DNA of 38,173 bases from an uncultured SAR86 cluster bacterium (GTDB taxonomy: Bacteria; Pseudomonadota; Gammaproteobacteria; Magnimaribacterales; D2472). Each line of letters starts with the position of its first letter. Positions within the stretch are counted from its first letter, which is position 1. Below, piece by piece: positions 8,222-16,796 of the stretch. Location: positions 1 to 38,173 of the forward strand of contig CACJBC010000011.1 in assembly GCA_902591565.1 (NCBI GenBank), written 5' to 3'. The notes under the pieces were generated by a model that was given only the letters and a program-made list of their open reading frames with translations, ran no database searches and had not been told where the DNA came from. The position numbers and the translations under genes are program-made.

Positions 8222-8620
8222 TTATTTTCTCCAACCGCCACGGTCGAATATTCTAAGGTAAGTAAGTTGATCATGTTCAGAGAGATTAATAACTTTACAG
8301 TAATCGCCAGATTGAACTAGAACAACATCTCCAGCTGTAAGATCATATGAATCTTTATGTTCTACTCCGTATGAGGGATCTGATCCATGACCTTCATCTG
8401 AATTCATGTACTCAACTATCTCCATTGAGCCTCTGCCGTTTGTAATGACGTATACAACATCAGAATCAATTAATTTATGCCCTTGAGTTGATTTGCCCGG
8501 CTGGATCACAGTTTTACTTGCAATAACTCTCTCGAGTAAGTCATTTGTCCAAACAGCATAATCTTCATTTACATTATGAGGAGATCCGCCAACTCTGAAA
8601 TTATTATATTTTTTTGCCAT
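8222..8620 (-). CDS. Small cupin-fold protein
   Basis: A 132-residue single-domain protein with cupin-like strand spacing: the first half has QPGKSTQGHKLIDSDVVYVITNGRG (split around a conserved turn), and the second has DLTAGDVVLVQSGDYCKVINLSEHDQLTYLRIF. These resemble cupin motifs 1 and 2, though the metal-binding histidine set is incomplete (a clear His after TQG, weaker elsewhere). It may be a ligand-binding or isomerase-type cupin rather than a dioxygenase. It is transcribed away from metY, shares the upstream 215-base region with it, and converges on the secreted nuclease gene. Confidence 0.65.
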   Translation of the reverse strand: MAKKYNNFRVGGSPHNVNEDYAVWTNDLLERVIASKTVIQPGKSTQGHKLIDSDVVYVITNGRGSMEIVEYMNSDEGHGSDPSYGVEHKDSYDLTAGDVVLVQSGDYCKVINLSEHDQLTYLRIFDRGGWRK

Positions 8621-8713
8621 ATTATTCTTCGAATTTTATATCTAATTATAATTAATTAAGATAAACATGCTAGTAAATAATAATTAAGTCTGTTGTTCTA
8701 TTTATTTATAAAA

Positions 8714-8719
8714 TATAAT
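8714..8719 (+). promoter_or_regulatory. -10 box of the metY transcript
   Basis: A perfect TATAAT. Transcription starting 7 bases downstream would begin at about 8726, exactly the first base of the predicted P1 stem of the riboswitch candidate. The upstream -35 is weak (TTGTTC at 8693-8698 or TGTTGT at 8691-8696). Confidence 0.6.
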
Positions 8720-8725
8720 TGCATT

Positions 8726-8770
8726 GCGCTTTTTGATATCAGCTTGCCGGCGTTTTTAAATAGGCTAAAG
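8726..8770 (+). promoter_or_regulatory. Candidate SAM-II/SAM-V-type riboswitch upstream of metY
   Basis: The order of elements matches the compact H-type pseudoknot of SAM-II/SAM-V aptamers: a short P1 5' arm (GCGC 8726-8729), a U-rich loop containing TGAT, the GCTTGC segment (8742-8747), the P1 3' arm (GCGT 8750-8753), a TTTTTAAA linker, and the conserved GCTAAAG (8764-8770). AGCTTG (8741-8746) can pair with TAGGCT (8761-8766) to form the pseudoknot. These riboswitches are known upstream of metY/metX-type genes in marine and alphaproteobacteria and bind S-adenosylmethionine. It lies 65 bases before the metY start, which leaves room for control of termination or translation. The assignment is from remembered consensus and pairing by eye; P1 is short (4 bp including a G-U). 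Confidence 0.55.
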
Positions 8771-8835
8771 AGATTTTAATTTTTTTTATCTTCTCTCAGT
8801 TGATGTTTTAATTTTTATTTTATTAGGGAAACATT

Positions 8836-10128
8836 ATGAGTAAAACATACACAAATCCAGAAACAATCGGTCTCCATGCTGGGTGGAGAAAAGACGACAA
8901 TACTAATTCAGTAGCTGTTCCTATTCATCAAACTACTAGTTATCAGTTTGACAACACTGATCATGCTGCAAATTTATTTGCTTTATCTGAACTTGGAAAC
9001 ATCTATTCAAGAATTATGAATCCAACATGTGCTGTTTTAGAAGATAGAATAGCAGCCTTAGAGGGCGGAGTAGGAGCTTTAGCAGTAGCATCTGGTCAGG
9101 CTGCCTCTGCATACGCAATTCAAAATATAGCAAAAAATGGAGACAATATTGTAGCTTCATCTCATTTATACGGGGGTACTTACAATCAATTTAAAAATGT
9201 CTTCTCAGATATGGGTATTGAGGTAAGATTTGTTGATCCATCTGATCCGCAGAATTTTGCTGACGCTACCGACGATAAAACAAGAGCATACTATGGTGAG
9301 GTTTTACCTAATCCAAGTTTTGAAGTATTTCCAATATCTGAAGTTGCTGATATTGGAAGACCTTTAGGCATTCCGCTAATTGTTGATAATACTGCTGCTC
9401 CTGTAATATGTAAGCCTTTTGATCATGGGGCTGCTGTTGTAATTCACTCAACAACTAAATTTATTGGTGGTCATGGTACCTCTATTGGAGGAATTATTGT
9501 TGATAGTGGCAATTTTGATTGGGAAGCATTTCCTGAAAGACAACCTGCATTAAATAATCCTGATCCTTCATATGCTGGAGCTGTATGGACTGAAGCAGTA
9601 AAACCATTAGGACCAATTGCTTATATCTTAAAGGCTAGAACAACCATATTAAGAGATATGGGAGCTGCTATGAGTCCATTTAATGCTTTTATGTTTATTC
9701 AGGGTTTAGAAACACTAGCTCTTAGAATGCGCGAGCACTCAAGCAATGCACAAAAAGTTTCAGAATATTTATCAAGCCACGACTCTGTTGAAAGAGTTGC
9801 CTATCCATCACAAATGGATGGATATGCCAAAGATAGAGCAGATAAATACCTTTCAAAAGGTAATGGTGCACTTATGGGTTTTGAAATCAAAGGAGGAGTT
9901 GAGGCTGGTAAAAAGTTTATTGATGCTCTTGAAATGTTATACCATGTTGCCAATATTGGTGACTCAAGAAGTTTAGCAATTCATCCTGCTAGTACAACTC
10001 ATAGTCAGTTAAATGAAGAAGAATTACTATCAGCTGGTGTAACACCAGGCTACGTAAGACTTTCAATCGGTCTTGAGCATGTTGATGATATTATTGCCGA
10101 TATCGATCAGGCTCTAGCAAAGATATAA
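8836..10128 (+). CDS. metY: O-acetylhomoserine sulfhydrylase (PLP-dependent)
   Basis: Catalyses O-acetylhomoserine + sulfide (or methanethiol) to homocysteine (or methionine), a direct-sulfhydrylation step of methionine synthesis in the cytoplasm. The 430-residue length is typical of MetY and longer than the about 390 of cystathionine gamma-synthase. Visible features are YSRIMNPT (cofactor phosphate contact region), the SGQAA turn, the PLP-ring Asp in VDNT (D184) and the Schiff-base lysine in [11 protein letters not shown] (K208). A GGGAAAC sequence about 10 bases before the ATG can serve as ribosome binding site. It is preceded by the SAM-riboswitch candidate, which fits feedback by the pathway end product. 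Confidence 0.95.
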   Translation: MSKTYTNPETIGLHAGWRKDDNTNSVAVPIHQTTSYQFDNTDHAANLFALSELGNIYSRIMNPTCAVLEDRIAALEGGVGALAVASGQAASAYAIQNIAKNGDNIVASSHLYGGTYNQFKNVFSDMGIEVRFVDPSDPQNFADATDDKTRAYYGEVLPNPSFEVFPISEVADIGRPLGIPLIVDNTAAPVICKPFDHGAAVVIHSTTKFIGGHGTSIGGIIVDSGNFDWEAFPERQPALNNPDPSYAGAVWTEAVKPLGPIAYILKARTTILRDMGAAMSPFNAFMFIQGLETLALRMREHSSNAQKVSEYLSSHDSVERVAYPSQMDGYAKDRADKYLSKGNGALMGFEIKGGVEAGKKFIDALEMLYHVANIGDSRSLAIHPASTTHSQLNEEELLSAGVTPGYVRLSIGLEHVDDIIADIDQALAKI

Positions 10129-10135
10129 TTTTATC

Positions 10136-10648
10136 TTGAGCCAAGAATTAGTTACTTATATAGTTCTTGGCTCAAAATCTAGACTTCAAGGAGTTAAACT
10201 CCCCAGTAACAGTAAATTTGAAGAGTATCTGTCTTTAAGTTTCGATACAAAAGAAAATATTCTAAAAAAATTAGATGAATTAATTACTTCTTCGCAAGGA
10301 GAATTAATAGTTCTATTGCCACCTTCATGTTACCCAAATAATTTTGCTAAAGAAAAGCTAAAAAAGATAGCTTTAATTGGTTTATCCTCTTGGGGATGGT
10401 TTCAATACAACTCGAAAAGAAAAAACTTAGTCCAAAATATTAAAAAGGTTAGTTCATTAATAAGAAGTACTCCAAGCTTAGAACAGGGTATTTACTTCTC
10501 AAAAAGATTATATTTTTCAATCGGAGGTTTTGGTTCTATAGAACCAATGATCTTCTCAGAAATATCAAAAAGACTATATTCTAGAATTGATCCACAAAAA
10601 CCCTTGCCAGCACTTATAATAAGAACAAAGAACCTTCAACTTGATTAG
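10136..10648 (+). CDS. Glycosyltransferase-2-like orphan protein
   Basis: A 170-residue protein that probably starts at TTG 10136: no ATG or GTG occurs near the start of the frame, and the only internal Met is close to the C-terminus. The C-terminal part (QGIYFSKRLYFSIGGF, then SEISKRLYSRI) resembles the end of small GT2 transferases of the TIGR04283 type, where a DQGLFVRR...GGFP...EDVELSRRL pattern is usual. The N-terminal nucleotide-binding DxD is not evident, so it could be a degenerate or non-catalytic relative. It sits 7 bases after metY and 3 bases before ccmA, so it is in the same operon. I do not know its role. Confidence 0.55.
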   Translation: MSQELVTYIVLGSKSRLQGVKLPSNSKFEEYLSLSFDTKENILKKLDELITSSQGELIVLLPPSCYPNNFAKEKLKKIALIGLSSWGWFQYNSKRKNLVQNIKKVSSLIRSTPSLEQGIYFSKRLYFSIGGFGSIEPMIFSEISKRLYSRIDPQKPLPALIIRTKNLQLD

Positions 10649-10651
10649 ATA

Positions 10652-11218
10652 ATGCAACCAATAATTAGAGCACATAATTTGAGCTACAAAATTAATGATA
10701 AAAAGTTATTTCAAGGTATTACTTTTGACCTTGTTAAAGGAAAAGCTCTGCATATTAAGGGTGAAAATGGTTCTGGAAAAACAACACTTTTAAAAATAGT
10801 TTGTGGGCTAACAAAACCCACAAAAGGTGATTTAACAACTAATACGAATAAAGAAATATGCTTTATCGGTCATAAGAATGCTTTAAAACAATATTTAAGC
10901 ATTGAAGATAACTTAACTTTAATGAATGTAGGTAATCATCAAGATATTCAAAAATATTTATCAATTTTTAATCTAGATAAGTCTCTTGATGTAAACATCG
11001 CTAACTTATCATTTGGCCAACAAAAAAAAATTGCGCTTTTGAGGTTGTTTCTTAATAATTCAGATCTTTTAATTCTTGATGAACCATGCGTTGGACTTGA
11101 TATGAATGCACAAAAAATATTAGTAGAGTTTCTTAATGAAGAATTGCTTAATGGAAAAGTTGTTCTATTTTCATCACATATATCACTTGATATTGTTTCA
11201 GATAGTTTAAGTATTTAG
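10652..11218 (+). CDS. ccmA: Haem exporter ATP-binding protein CcmA
   Basis: ATPase of the CcmABCD complex that releases haem-loaded CcmE during System I cytochrome c maturation; it acts at the cytoplasmic face of the inner membrane. The 188 residues contain Walker A GENGSGKTT (from residue 37), the signature LSFGQQKK, Walker B LLILDEP and the switch His in FSSHIS. The protein is slightly shorter than the 200-210 typical of CcmA and ends soon after the switch region. The assignment to CcmA rather than a general ABC ATPase is secured by ccmB and ccmC following at once. Confidence 0.95.
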   Translation: MQPIIRAHNLSYKINDKKLFQGITFDLVKGKALHIKGENGSGKTTLLKIVCGLTKPTKGDLTTNTNKEICFIGHKNALKQYLSIEDNLTLMNVGNHQDIQKYLSIFNLDKSLDVNIANLSFGQQKKIALLRLFLNNSDLLILDEPCVGLDMNAQKILVEFLNEELLNGKVVLFSSHISLDIVSDSLSI

Positions 11219-11221
11219 CTT

Positions 11222-11869
11222 ATGAATATAATAAGATTTGAATTTCTAAAATTATTAAAGAAATCCAGAGGTTGGCTTGGCCCAATTTTAGTTTTTACGT
11301 TGATAATGATTGCTTACCCTTTAACAGTTGAGCTAACTGACATTGAGTTAGGCCAATCATTCTTTTCAATATTATGGATTGCTGCATTGCTAGTGATGAT
11401 GCTAGCTACAGAGGATATTTTTTTAGAAGATTTTAATGATGGTTCGTTAGAGCAATATGCAATTTCTCAAAATAATCTTTCATTTGTTATAGGCTCAAAA
11501 ATTTTTATTTATTGGTTGGTAATTGGGCTCCCCATATCTGCTTTGGGTAGTATTTTTTGTTTTGGTATAATAAATCAACATAATTTTAGTTTTCAAATTT
11601 TTCCAGTTCTATTAATTTCAACTTATATATTTTTGAATGTTTTTAGTTTTGGAAATGCTTTAAGTTTAACGAAGGGTTCGATACTTGGTATCTTGGTAAC
11701 GTTACCTATGCTTTTACCTTTATTAATTATTTTAGGAAAAGTTGTTATTGCAATTAATTTTGATTTAAATTATTCAGGCTTTTTGTTTCTACTTTTAGGT
11801 ATCTTATCGATTATAATAGTCATAATTCCAATGATAACCTCATATATTATTAGAGCGCACTTAGAATAA
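11222..11869 (+). CDS. ccmB: Haem exporter permease CcmB
   Basis: Six-helix inner-membrane permease partner of CcmA. The 215-residue length is normal for CcmB, the N-terminus (FEFLKLLKKSRGW) precedes the first helix as in the family, and the ATEDIFLEDFNDGSLEQ segment between helices 2 and 3 matches the conserved CcmB cytoplasmic loop. It starts 3 bases after ccmA. Together with CcmA it drives release of holo-CcmE from CcmCD. Confidence 0.93.
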   Translation: MNIIRFEFLKLLKKSRGWLGPILVFTLIMIAYPLTVELTDIELGQSFFSILWIAALLVMMLATEDIFLEDFNDGSLEQYAISQNNLSFVIGSKIFIYWLVIGLPISALGSIFCFGIINQHNFSFQIFPVLLISTYIFLNVFSFGNALSLTKGSILGILVTLPMLLPLLIILGKVVIAINFDLNYSGFLFLLLGILSIIIVIIPMITSYIIRAHLE

Positions 11870-11896
11870 TTATTTATCATTGAGAATCTATTTATT

Positions 11897-12628
11897 GTGA
11901 TAAAAAAGTTTATACATCAATTTGCTTCGCCAAAAACATATATGTTTCAAGTAAACAGAGCCTATCCTTATATTTTTTATTTATCATTGGCAATATATCT
12001 TTTTTCACTTTTTTGGGGATTATTTTTAACACCTGAAGATTTTGTGCAAGGTAATTCTTATAGAATAATTTATCTTCACGTTCCTGCATCATTTATCTCT
12101 CAATCATTGTATCTGGCAATGGCAATTGCTAGCGCTGTTTACCTAATATGGAAAGTAAAGCTATCTGTCTATCTTGTAAGATCTATAGCGCCAATTGGAG
12201 CAATGACTACATTCATAGCTCTTATATCGGGTTCTATTTGGGGTATACCAACATGGGGCACTTGGTGGGTTTGGGATGCTAGAATTGTATCAACCTTGAT
12301 CTTATTTATTATGTATTTAGGTCTTATCTCTCTTCATGATTCTTTTAATAACTATGAAAAAGCTGATAAATTTTTATCAATTCTTGTTTTAGTGGGCTCA
12401 GTGAATATACCGATAATAAAAATGTCTGTTGAGTGGTGGAGCACTTTGCACCAACCAGCATCTATTACCTTATCTGAAAAACCAGCAATTGATCTGGTAA
12501 TGCTTTATCCTTTATTTGGTTCAATTATTGGTTTTACTGGTTTGATTGCTTGTTTAGTAATACTTTCATCTAAACTGCAAATTATAAAAAGAGAGAAAAA
12601 TAAGTCCTGGGTAAAAGATTATGTTTGA
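11897..12628 (+). CDS. ccmC: Haem handling protein CcmC
   Basis: Loads haem onto CcmE at the periplasmic side of the inner membrane. The 243-residue, six-helix protein carries the tryptophan-rich WWD motif (GIPTWGTWWVWDARI, residues 116-130) and the two flanking haem-ligand histidines, H61 in YLHVPAS and H185 in STLHQPAS. The GTG at 11897 is the best start: it gives the usual N-terminal cytoplasmic stretch before helix 1. A 27-base gap separates it from ccmB, and its 3' end overlaps ccmD by 8 bases. Confidence 0.95.
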   Translation: MIKKFIHQFASPKTYMFQVNRAYPYIFYLSLAIYLFSLFWGLFLTPEDFVQGNSYRIIYLHVPASFISQSLYLAMAIASAVYLIWKVKLSVYLVRSIAPIGAMTTFIALISGSIWGIPTWGTWWVWDARIVSTLILFIMYLGLISLHDSFNNYEKADKFLSILVLVGSVNIPIIKMSVEWWSTLHQPASITLSEKPAIDLVMLYPLFGSIIGFTGLIACLVILSSKLQIIKREKNKSWVKDYV

Positions 12629-12794
12629 TATTAAGTTTAATTCACTTTCAGAAGCGCTTTTAATGCAAAGCCAAAATGGTCAAAATCATGGCATATATGT
12701 TTGGTCCGTTGTCTTAATTGTTACATTATGCATTTCAATTTCTTTTGTCTTTTATAAATATAAAATAAAAGAAATTTCTAAAAAAATTAAATGA
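12621..12794 (+). CDS. ccmD: Haem exporter small subunit CcmD
   Basis: A 57-residue protein that overlaps the end of ccmC by 8 bases and ends in an ATGA overlap with ccmE. It has one membrane helix (YVWSVVLIVTLCISISFVFY) followed by a basic tail (KYKIKEISKKIK), the layout of CcmD, which joins CcmC and CcmE and helps release holo-CcmE. The identity rests on position, size and topology, because CcmD sequences are poorly conserved. Confidence 0.85.
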   Translation: MFDIKFNSLSEALLMQSQNGQNHGIYVWSVVLIVTLCISISFVFYKYKIKEISKKIK

Positions 12795-13195
12795 AACCAG
12801 TTCGAAAAAAAAGGCTACAAACAGTTTTATTAATTCTAGTTACATCTGCGCTTGGATCTTTTCTTATTATTCGAGCATTGGATTCAAATTTAGATTTTTT
12901 CTATACACCCTCAGAAATCTTCTTAGAGGAAATTCCAGAAAATAAAAGAATAAAAATTGGAGGCATGGTTTTAGAAAGCTCAGTAATAAGAGAGAAAACT
13001 AAAATATCTTTTATTGTTACAGACTATCAAGGCTCAATTAGTGTTGAATTTGATGGAATAGTGCCAGATTTGTTTAAAGAAGGCAGTGGTGTTGTTGTGT
13101 TGGGTTATTTAAAAGATAAAACCATAATTGCTGAGGAAGTGTTAGCAAAGCATGATGAAAACTATATGCCGCCAAGCATAGATATAGAAAAATAA
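12791..13195 (+). CDS. ccmE: Haem chaperone CcmE
   Basis: Periplasmic membrane-anchored chaperone that carries haem covalently from CcmC to CcmF. The 134 residues comprise an N-terminal anchor (about 9-28), an OB-fold core and the conserved C-terminal motif VLAKHDENYMPP, in which H121 is the haem-attachment histidine and Y125 the neighbouring axial ligand. The start overlaps ccmD (ATGA) and the stop overlaps the ccmF start by one base. Confidence 0.97.
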   Translation: MKPVRKKRLQTVLLILVTSALGSFLIIRALDSNLDFFYTPSEIFLEEIPENKRIKIGGMVLESSVIREKTKISFIVTDYQGSISVEFDGIVPDLFKEGSGVVVLGYLKDKTIIAEEVLAKHDENYMPPSIDIEK

Positions 13196-15090
13196 TGGTC
13201 ATAGAGGCAGCCCAATTTTTAACTATTCTTGCTACAGGATTATTTTTTTTATGTTTTGTATTTTCTATTTTTTTTGATGTTAACGATTTAAATATTATTA
13301 AACTTATATCTAGAATATATTCTCATAGTTTTTTTCTATTTTTGTCCTCTTTTTTGATATATGTTTGGCTGGCAATAAATGATAATTTTAGTGTTCTATA
13401 CATAGCTCAACACTCAAATACGAATCTGCCAGTTTTTTACAAAATATCTTCGATATGGAGTGCGCATGAGGGGTCGATGTTTCTCTGGATCATATTTCTT
13501 AGTTTGTGGGGAGCAATTTATAATTTTTCAGTTCATAACAACGAACCACTTAAAGCAAGAACCGTTGGAGTAATATCCATAACAACTGTTGGTTTTTTAT
13601 TGTTTTTACTATTAACGTCAAATCCATTTGAAACAACTCTTCCTCTGCCTCCAGAAAATGGAGCTGATATCAATCCTGTGCTTCAGGACCCGTTATTAGC
13701 AATTCATCCGCCAACACTTTATCTTGGTTATGTTGGTTTTGTAATCGCATTTGGACAAGCAATAGCTTTTTTGATTGAGGGCAATTCTAGTATTAATTGG
13801 GAAAAACAGGTTAGATTTTGGTCAATAATTGCTTGGTCATTTTTAACTTTAGGGATTACTTTAGGTAGCTGGTGGGCATATTATGAATTAGGATGGGGAG
13901 GGTATTGGTTTTGGGATCCAGTTGAAAACGTTGCCCTAATGCCTTGGTTAGCAGCAACAGCTTTTATTCATTCGCTAAGCGCATCATCAAAGTCATCAAT
14001 CTTAAGAATTTGGACTATTTTATTGTCTATTTTAGTTTTTTCATTAAGTCTGTTTGGAGCATTTATTGTAAGGTCAGGAATCATAGATAGTGTTCATTCT
14101 TTTGCAAACGATCCGGAGAGGGGACTTTATTTGCTGGCTTTTATCGGGATATTAGTAATGACGTCTCTTATTTTATTTTCTTATAGATTTACAATATTGA
14201 TTTCAAATAAAAGAATAGTTTCTTTATCAAAAGAATCTTTTATATCAATTAATAATATTTTTTTTGGAACATTAATTTTTTCAACAATGCTTGGAGTAAT
14301 TTATCCATTAATGTATGAGTTTATTTATGATCAAAAAATAAGTGTAGGCGCGCCATTTTACAATGCCATATTTGTTCCAATTACGCTTTTAGCATGCCTG
14401 TTTCTTCTTTTTTCTATTGAGTCTAAATGGCAAAGTAAACTTAAATTTGCTTTTTTGAATAACCCTCTAATAATTAGCTTTGTATTTTCTTTGTTTATTG
14501 CTTTTCTATCATTTAAATTTTATTCTGTATCCAGAGCTTGGACGCTAGCTTCATTATTCATTGGCTCACTAATAATTAGTAGATATATCTTAGTAATTTA
14601 TGTTTATATTTTTCATAGAAAATTTGTAAATATATATAGTGTCTTAGCCCATTTAGGACTTGGATTATTAATAATATCTATAGCCCTTAATAATGATTTT
14701 AGTTCAGAAAGAGCATTGAATATTAAAATTAATGAAACAGAAACTTATAAAAATCATGAGATTACATTTAACAATTTACAACTTACAGAAGGTCCAAACT
14801 ATGAATCTGTAAAAGCAGATTTCATAATTGAAAATAAAAACGGAAATAAATTTTCTTTAAATCCTGAAAAAAGAAAATACTTCGTTAGAGGTCAAATCAC
14901 AACTGAAACAGCAATACATGCCTCCTTATTAAAAGATATATATTTAACAATTGGTGATCAACTAGATGATGGAAGTTGGATTGTAAATGTTCAGTTTAAT
15001 TATTTTATAAGATGGATATGGTTTTCAGCCACATTAATGATTATTTCAGGTTTATTTTTAGCTAGGTCATTAAATAGAGTGCACTCATGA
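13195..15090 (+). CDS. ccmF: Haem lyase subunit CcmF
   Basis: Multi-pass inner-membrane protein that, with CcmH and CcmI, attaches haem to apocytochrome c. The 631-residue length is typical. The WWD domain is at residues 226-250 (GSWWAYYELGWGGYWFWDP then VENVALMPW), and conserved histidines stand in SAHEGS (H91) and AIHPPTLY (H171). A large periplasmic domain near the C-terminus (about 510-605) precedes the last helix. ATG overlaps the ccmE stop, and the ccmG start overlaps its 3' end by 4 bases. Confidence 0.97.
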   Translation: MVIEAAQFLTILATGLFFLCFVFSIFFDVNDLNIIKLISRIYSHSFFLFLSSFLIYVWLAINDNFSVLYIAQHSNTNLPVFYKISSIWSAHEGSMFLWIIFLSLWGAIYNFSVHNNEPLKARTVGVISITTVGFLLFLLLTSNPFETTLPLPPENGADINPVLQDPLLAIHPPTLYLGYVGFVIAFGQAIAFLIEGNSSINWEKQVRFWSIIAWSFLTLGITLGSWWAYYELGWGGYWFWDPVENVALMPWLAATAFIHSLSASSKSSILRIWTILLSILVFSLSLFGAFIVRSGIIDSVHSFANDPERGLYLLAFIGILVMTSLILFSYRFTILISNKRIVSLSKESFISINNIFFGTLIFSTMLGVIYPLMYEFIYDQKISVGAPFYNAIFVPITLLACLFLLFSIESKWQSKLKFAFLNNPLIISFVFSLFIAFLSFKFYSVSRAWTLASLFIGSLIISRYILVIYVYIFHRKFVNIYSVLAHLGLGLLIISIALNNDFSSERALNIKINETETYKNHEITFNNLQLTEGPNYESVKADFIIENKNGNKFSLNPEKRKYFVRGQITTETAIHASLLKDIYLTIGDQLDDGSWIVNVQFNYFIRWIWFSATLMIISGLFLARSLNRVHS

Positions 15091-15617
15091 CAGTTTTTTT
15101 AAGATTATTTATATTAAGCGTATCTCTGATGTTTTTTTACTTTTTTTATTTATATATTGAAGATGATAAATACTATCCAGGAGCAAGTTTTCAAACTTCA
15201 AATATGCCATTGTTTGAGCTTGAGGATTTATATTCAGATGACGTTATAACAAATTCAGATATAGAAGGCGCACACTTAATTAACGTCTGGGCAAGCTGGT
15301 GTATTACTTGCCGAATTGAGCATGGCTTTTTAGTAAAACTAAGCTCACAAGGTATTCCTATAATGGGGCTAAATTATAAAGACGAAAAAATTGATGCAAT
15401 AAATTGGATTACAAAGTTTGGTGACCCTTATAAATTTATTATTCATGATCTAAAAGGAGAATTAGCCTTAGATATGGGTGTCACTGGCGCACCTGAAACT
15501 TTTTTAATAAATAATGGAAAAATTATTGCTCATTACAGGGGTGAGGTAAATGAAATGATTTGGAGTGATGTTTTTTCTCCAATTATAAAAAAGGAGAACC
15601 TTTTTAATGATAATTAA
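15087..15617 (+). CDS. ccmG: Thiol:disulfide interchange protein CcmG (DsbE)
   Basis: Periplasmic membrane-anchored thioredoxin-fold protein that keeps apocytochrome c cysteines or CcmH reduced. One N-terminal helix (about 5-24) is followed by the thioredoxin core with the active site WASWCITC (C72, C75) and the cis-proline loop GAPETFLI. Length 176 is usual. It overlaps ccmF by 4 bases and ccmH by 11 bases. Confidence 0.95.
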   Translation: MTVFLRLFILSVSLMFFYFFYLYIEDDKYYPGASFQTSNMPLFELEDLYSDDVITNSDIEGAHLINVWASWCITCRIEHGFLVKLSSQGIPIMGLNYKDEKIDAINWITKFGDPYKFIIHDLKGELALDMGVTGAPETFLINNGKIIAHYRGEVNEMIWSDVFSPIIKKENLFNDN

Positions 15618-15984
15618 ATCGTTGTTATTTATATTTTTTATATCCTCAACAAATGTTTTGGGTGATGCATTATATAATTTTGAAAATATAAAAGATGAGG
15701 AAAGGTTTTATAGTTTAATAAAAGAAATTAGATGTCCAAAATGTACTAGTGGATCACTTGCAAGCTCTAATGCTCCGGTATCTGAAGATATCAAAAAGAA
15801 AATTATAGAATTAATTAAAGAAGGCAAAACTGATGATGAGATTAAGACTTTTCTGTCTGATAGGTTTGGAAATGAAGTCTTATATAATCCAGGATTGAAT
15901 AGCAGTACGTATATTCTTTGGATTGCACCAGTATTATTTTTATTTATTGCTTTTTTAATATTCTTTTTTAGAAGAAAGACATAA
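15607..15984 (+). CDS. ccmH: Cytochrome c maturation protein CcmH
   Basis: Holds apocytochrome c through a disulfide during haem ligation. The 125-residue protein has a signal sequence, the redox motif IRCPKC (C43, C46) followed by SGSLASSNAPVSEDIKKKI, which matches the CcmH three-helix domain, and a C-terminal membrane helix with a basic end (FFFRRKT). It lacks the CcmI part found in fused E. coli-type CcmH; a separate ccmI follows immediately (one-base overlap). Confidence 0.95.
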   Translation: MIIKSLLFIFFISSTNVLGDALYNFENIKDEERFYSLIKEIRCPKCTSGSLASSNAPVSEDIKKKIIELIKEGKTDDEIKTFLSDRFGNEVLYNPGLNSSTYILWIAPVLFLFIAFLIFFFRRKT

Positions 15985-16763
15985 TGTTTTTTATATACTT
16001 CTTAGCTTTCTTTGCATTCATTCCAATCTTGGCATATCTGTTATCGCAAAATACAAAAAATAAAGGGTATATTTTTGGAATCTCTTTTTTAGTTATTCTT
16101 ATTTGTTTATTTACTGTTGTTGGAAAATACTCATTCTTAGGCTCAATTAAAAATCAAAAGATCAATTCAGAAATTCTTATGAAGATTAACATTAATAATA
16201 AAATTTCTGAAAATATTGTAAGAGAATTTAATAACAATATTAGCAATGAAGATAAAGTGTATTGGCTGCAAAGTTATATTAATAAAGCCATTGAAGACAG
16301 TAAATTTATTGCTGCTGAAAGCTTAATTTCTTTTTCAGAGCAATACTTTCAAACTACAGATGAAAAATTTATTTTTTATACCTTATACACAAAACTTAGA
16401 GACGCAAAATTCCCTGATTTTGCAAAGTCTAAATTAATTATAAATCTTAATTCTCCACCAGAGTGCTCTAATTTTTTTGGTACAGCAGAAGTATTTATAA
16501 TGAATGGTCCTAATTTACCTTTAGCTTCAAAAAAATTTGCAGATACCTCTGAATTTATATTTGAAAATATTGATTCCTCCATCCCTGGTTTTGATTTAGC
16601 TTCTGCTTATCTAAATCAAGAAACTCTTGATTTAAAAGTATCATTAAATTGCCCTGAAATAGCTTCTATTTTTGACTCTGAAAACGCTTTGTTAATTGAT
16701 AACAATCAGCCCGTAAATTCCTATAATATTAAGGCAAATGAATGGTTTAAAAGGGAACAATAG
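15984..16763 (+). CDS. ccmI: CcmI-like cytochrome c biogenesis protein
   Basis: Identified by position (directly after ccmH) and layout. Two N-terminal helices (about 1-19 and 28-52) with a short cytoplasmic loop match the CcmI-1 membrane module. The C-terminal domain has the CcmI/CycH beta pattern (GTAEVFIMNGPNLPLASKKF, then LDLKVSLN). CcmI binds the C-terminus of apocytochrome c in the periplasm as part of the haem lyase. At 259 residues it is shorter than the 300-400 typical, and the TPR middle is reduced to perhaps one or two helical hairpins. Confidence 0.75.
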   Translation: MFFIYFLAFFAFIPILAYLLSQNTKNKGYIFGISFLVILICLFTVVGKYSFLGSIKNQKINSEILMKININNKISENIVREFNNNISNEDKVYWLQSYINKAIEDSKFIAAESLISFSEQYFQTTDEKFIFYTLYTKLRDAKFPDFAKSKLIINLNSPPECSNFFGTAEVFIMNGPNLPLASKKFADTSEFIFENIDSSIPGFDLASAYLNQETLDLKVSLNCPEIASIFDSENALLIDNNQPVNSYNIKANEWFKREQ

Positions 16764-16796
16764 TTTAATATATCTCTAAGAAAAATATTCTCAATA

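Noticed and set aside
8621-8713. Possible small RNA or second riboswitch upstream of the metY promoter
   Set aside because: Only AT-rich sequence with no stable GC-containing stem was seen.
11022-11032. Poly-A tract in ccmA as a programmed frameshift site
   Set aside because: The reading frame continues correctly through it to the Walker B motif, and no downstream structure was evident.
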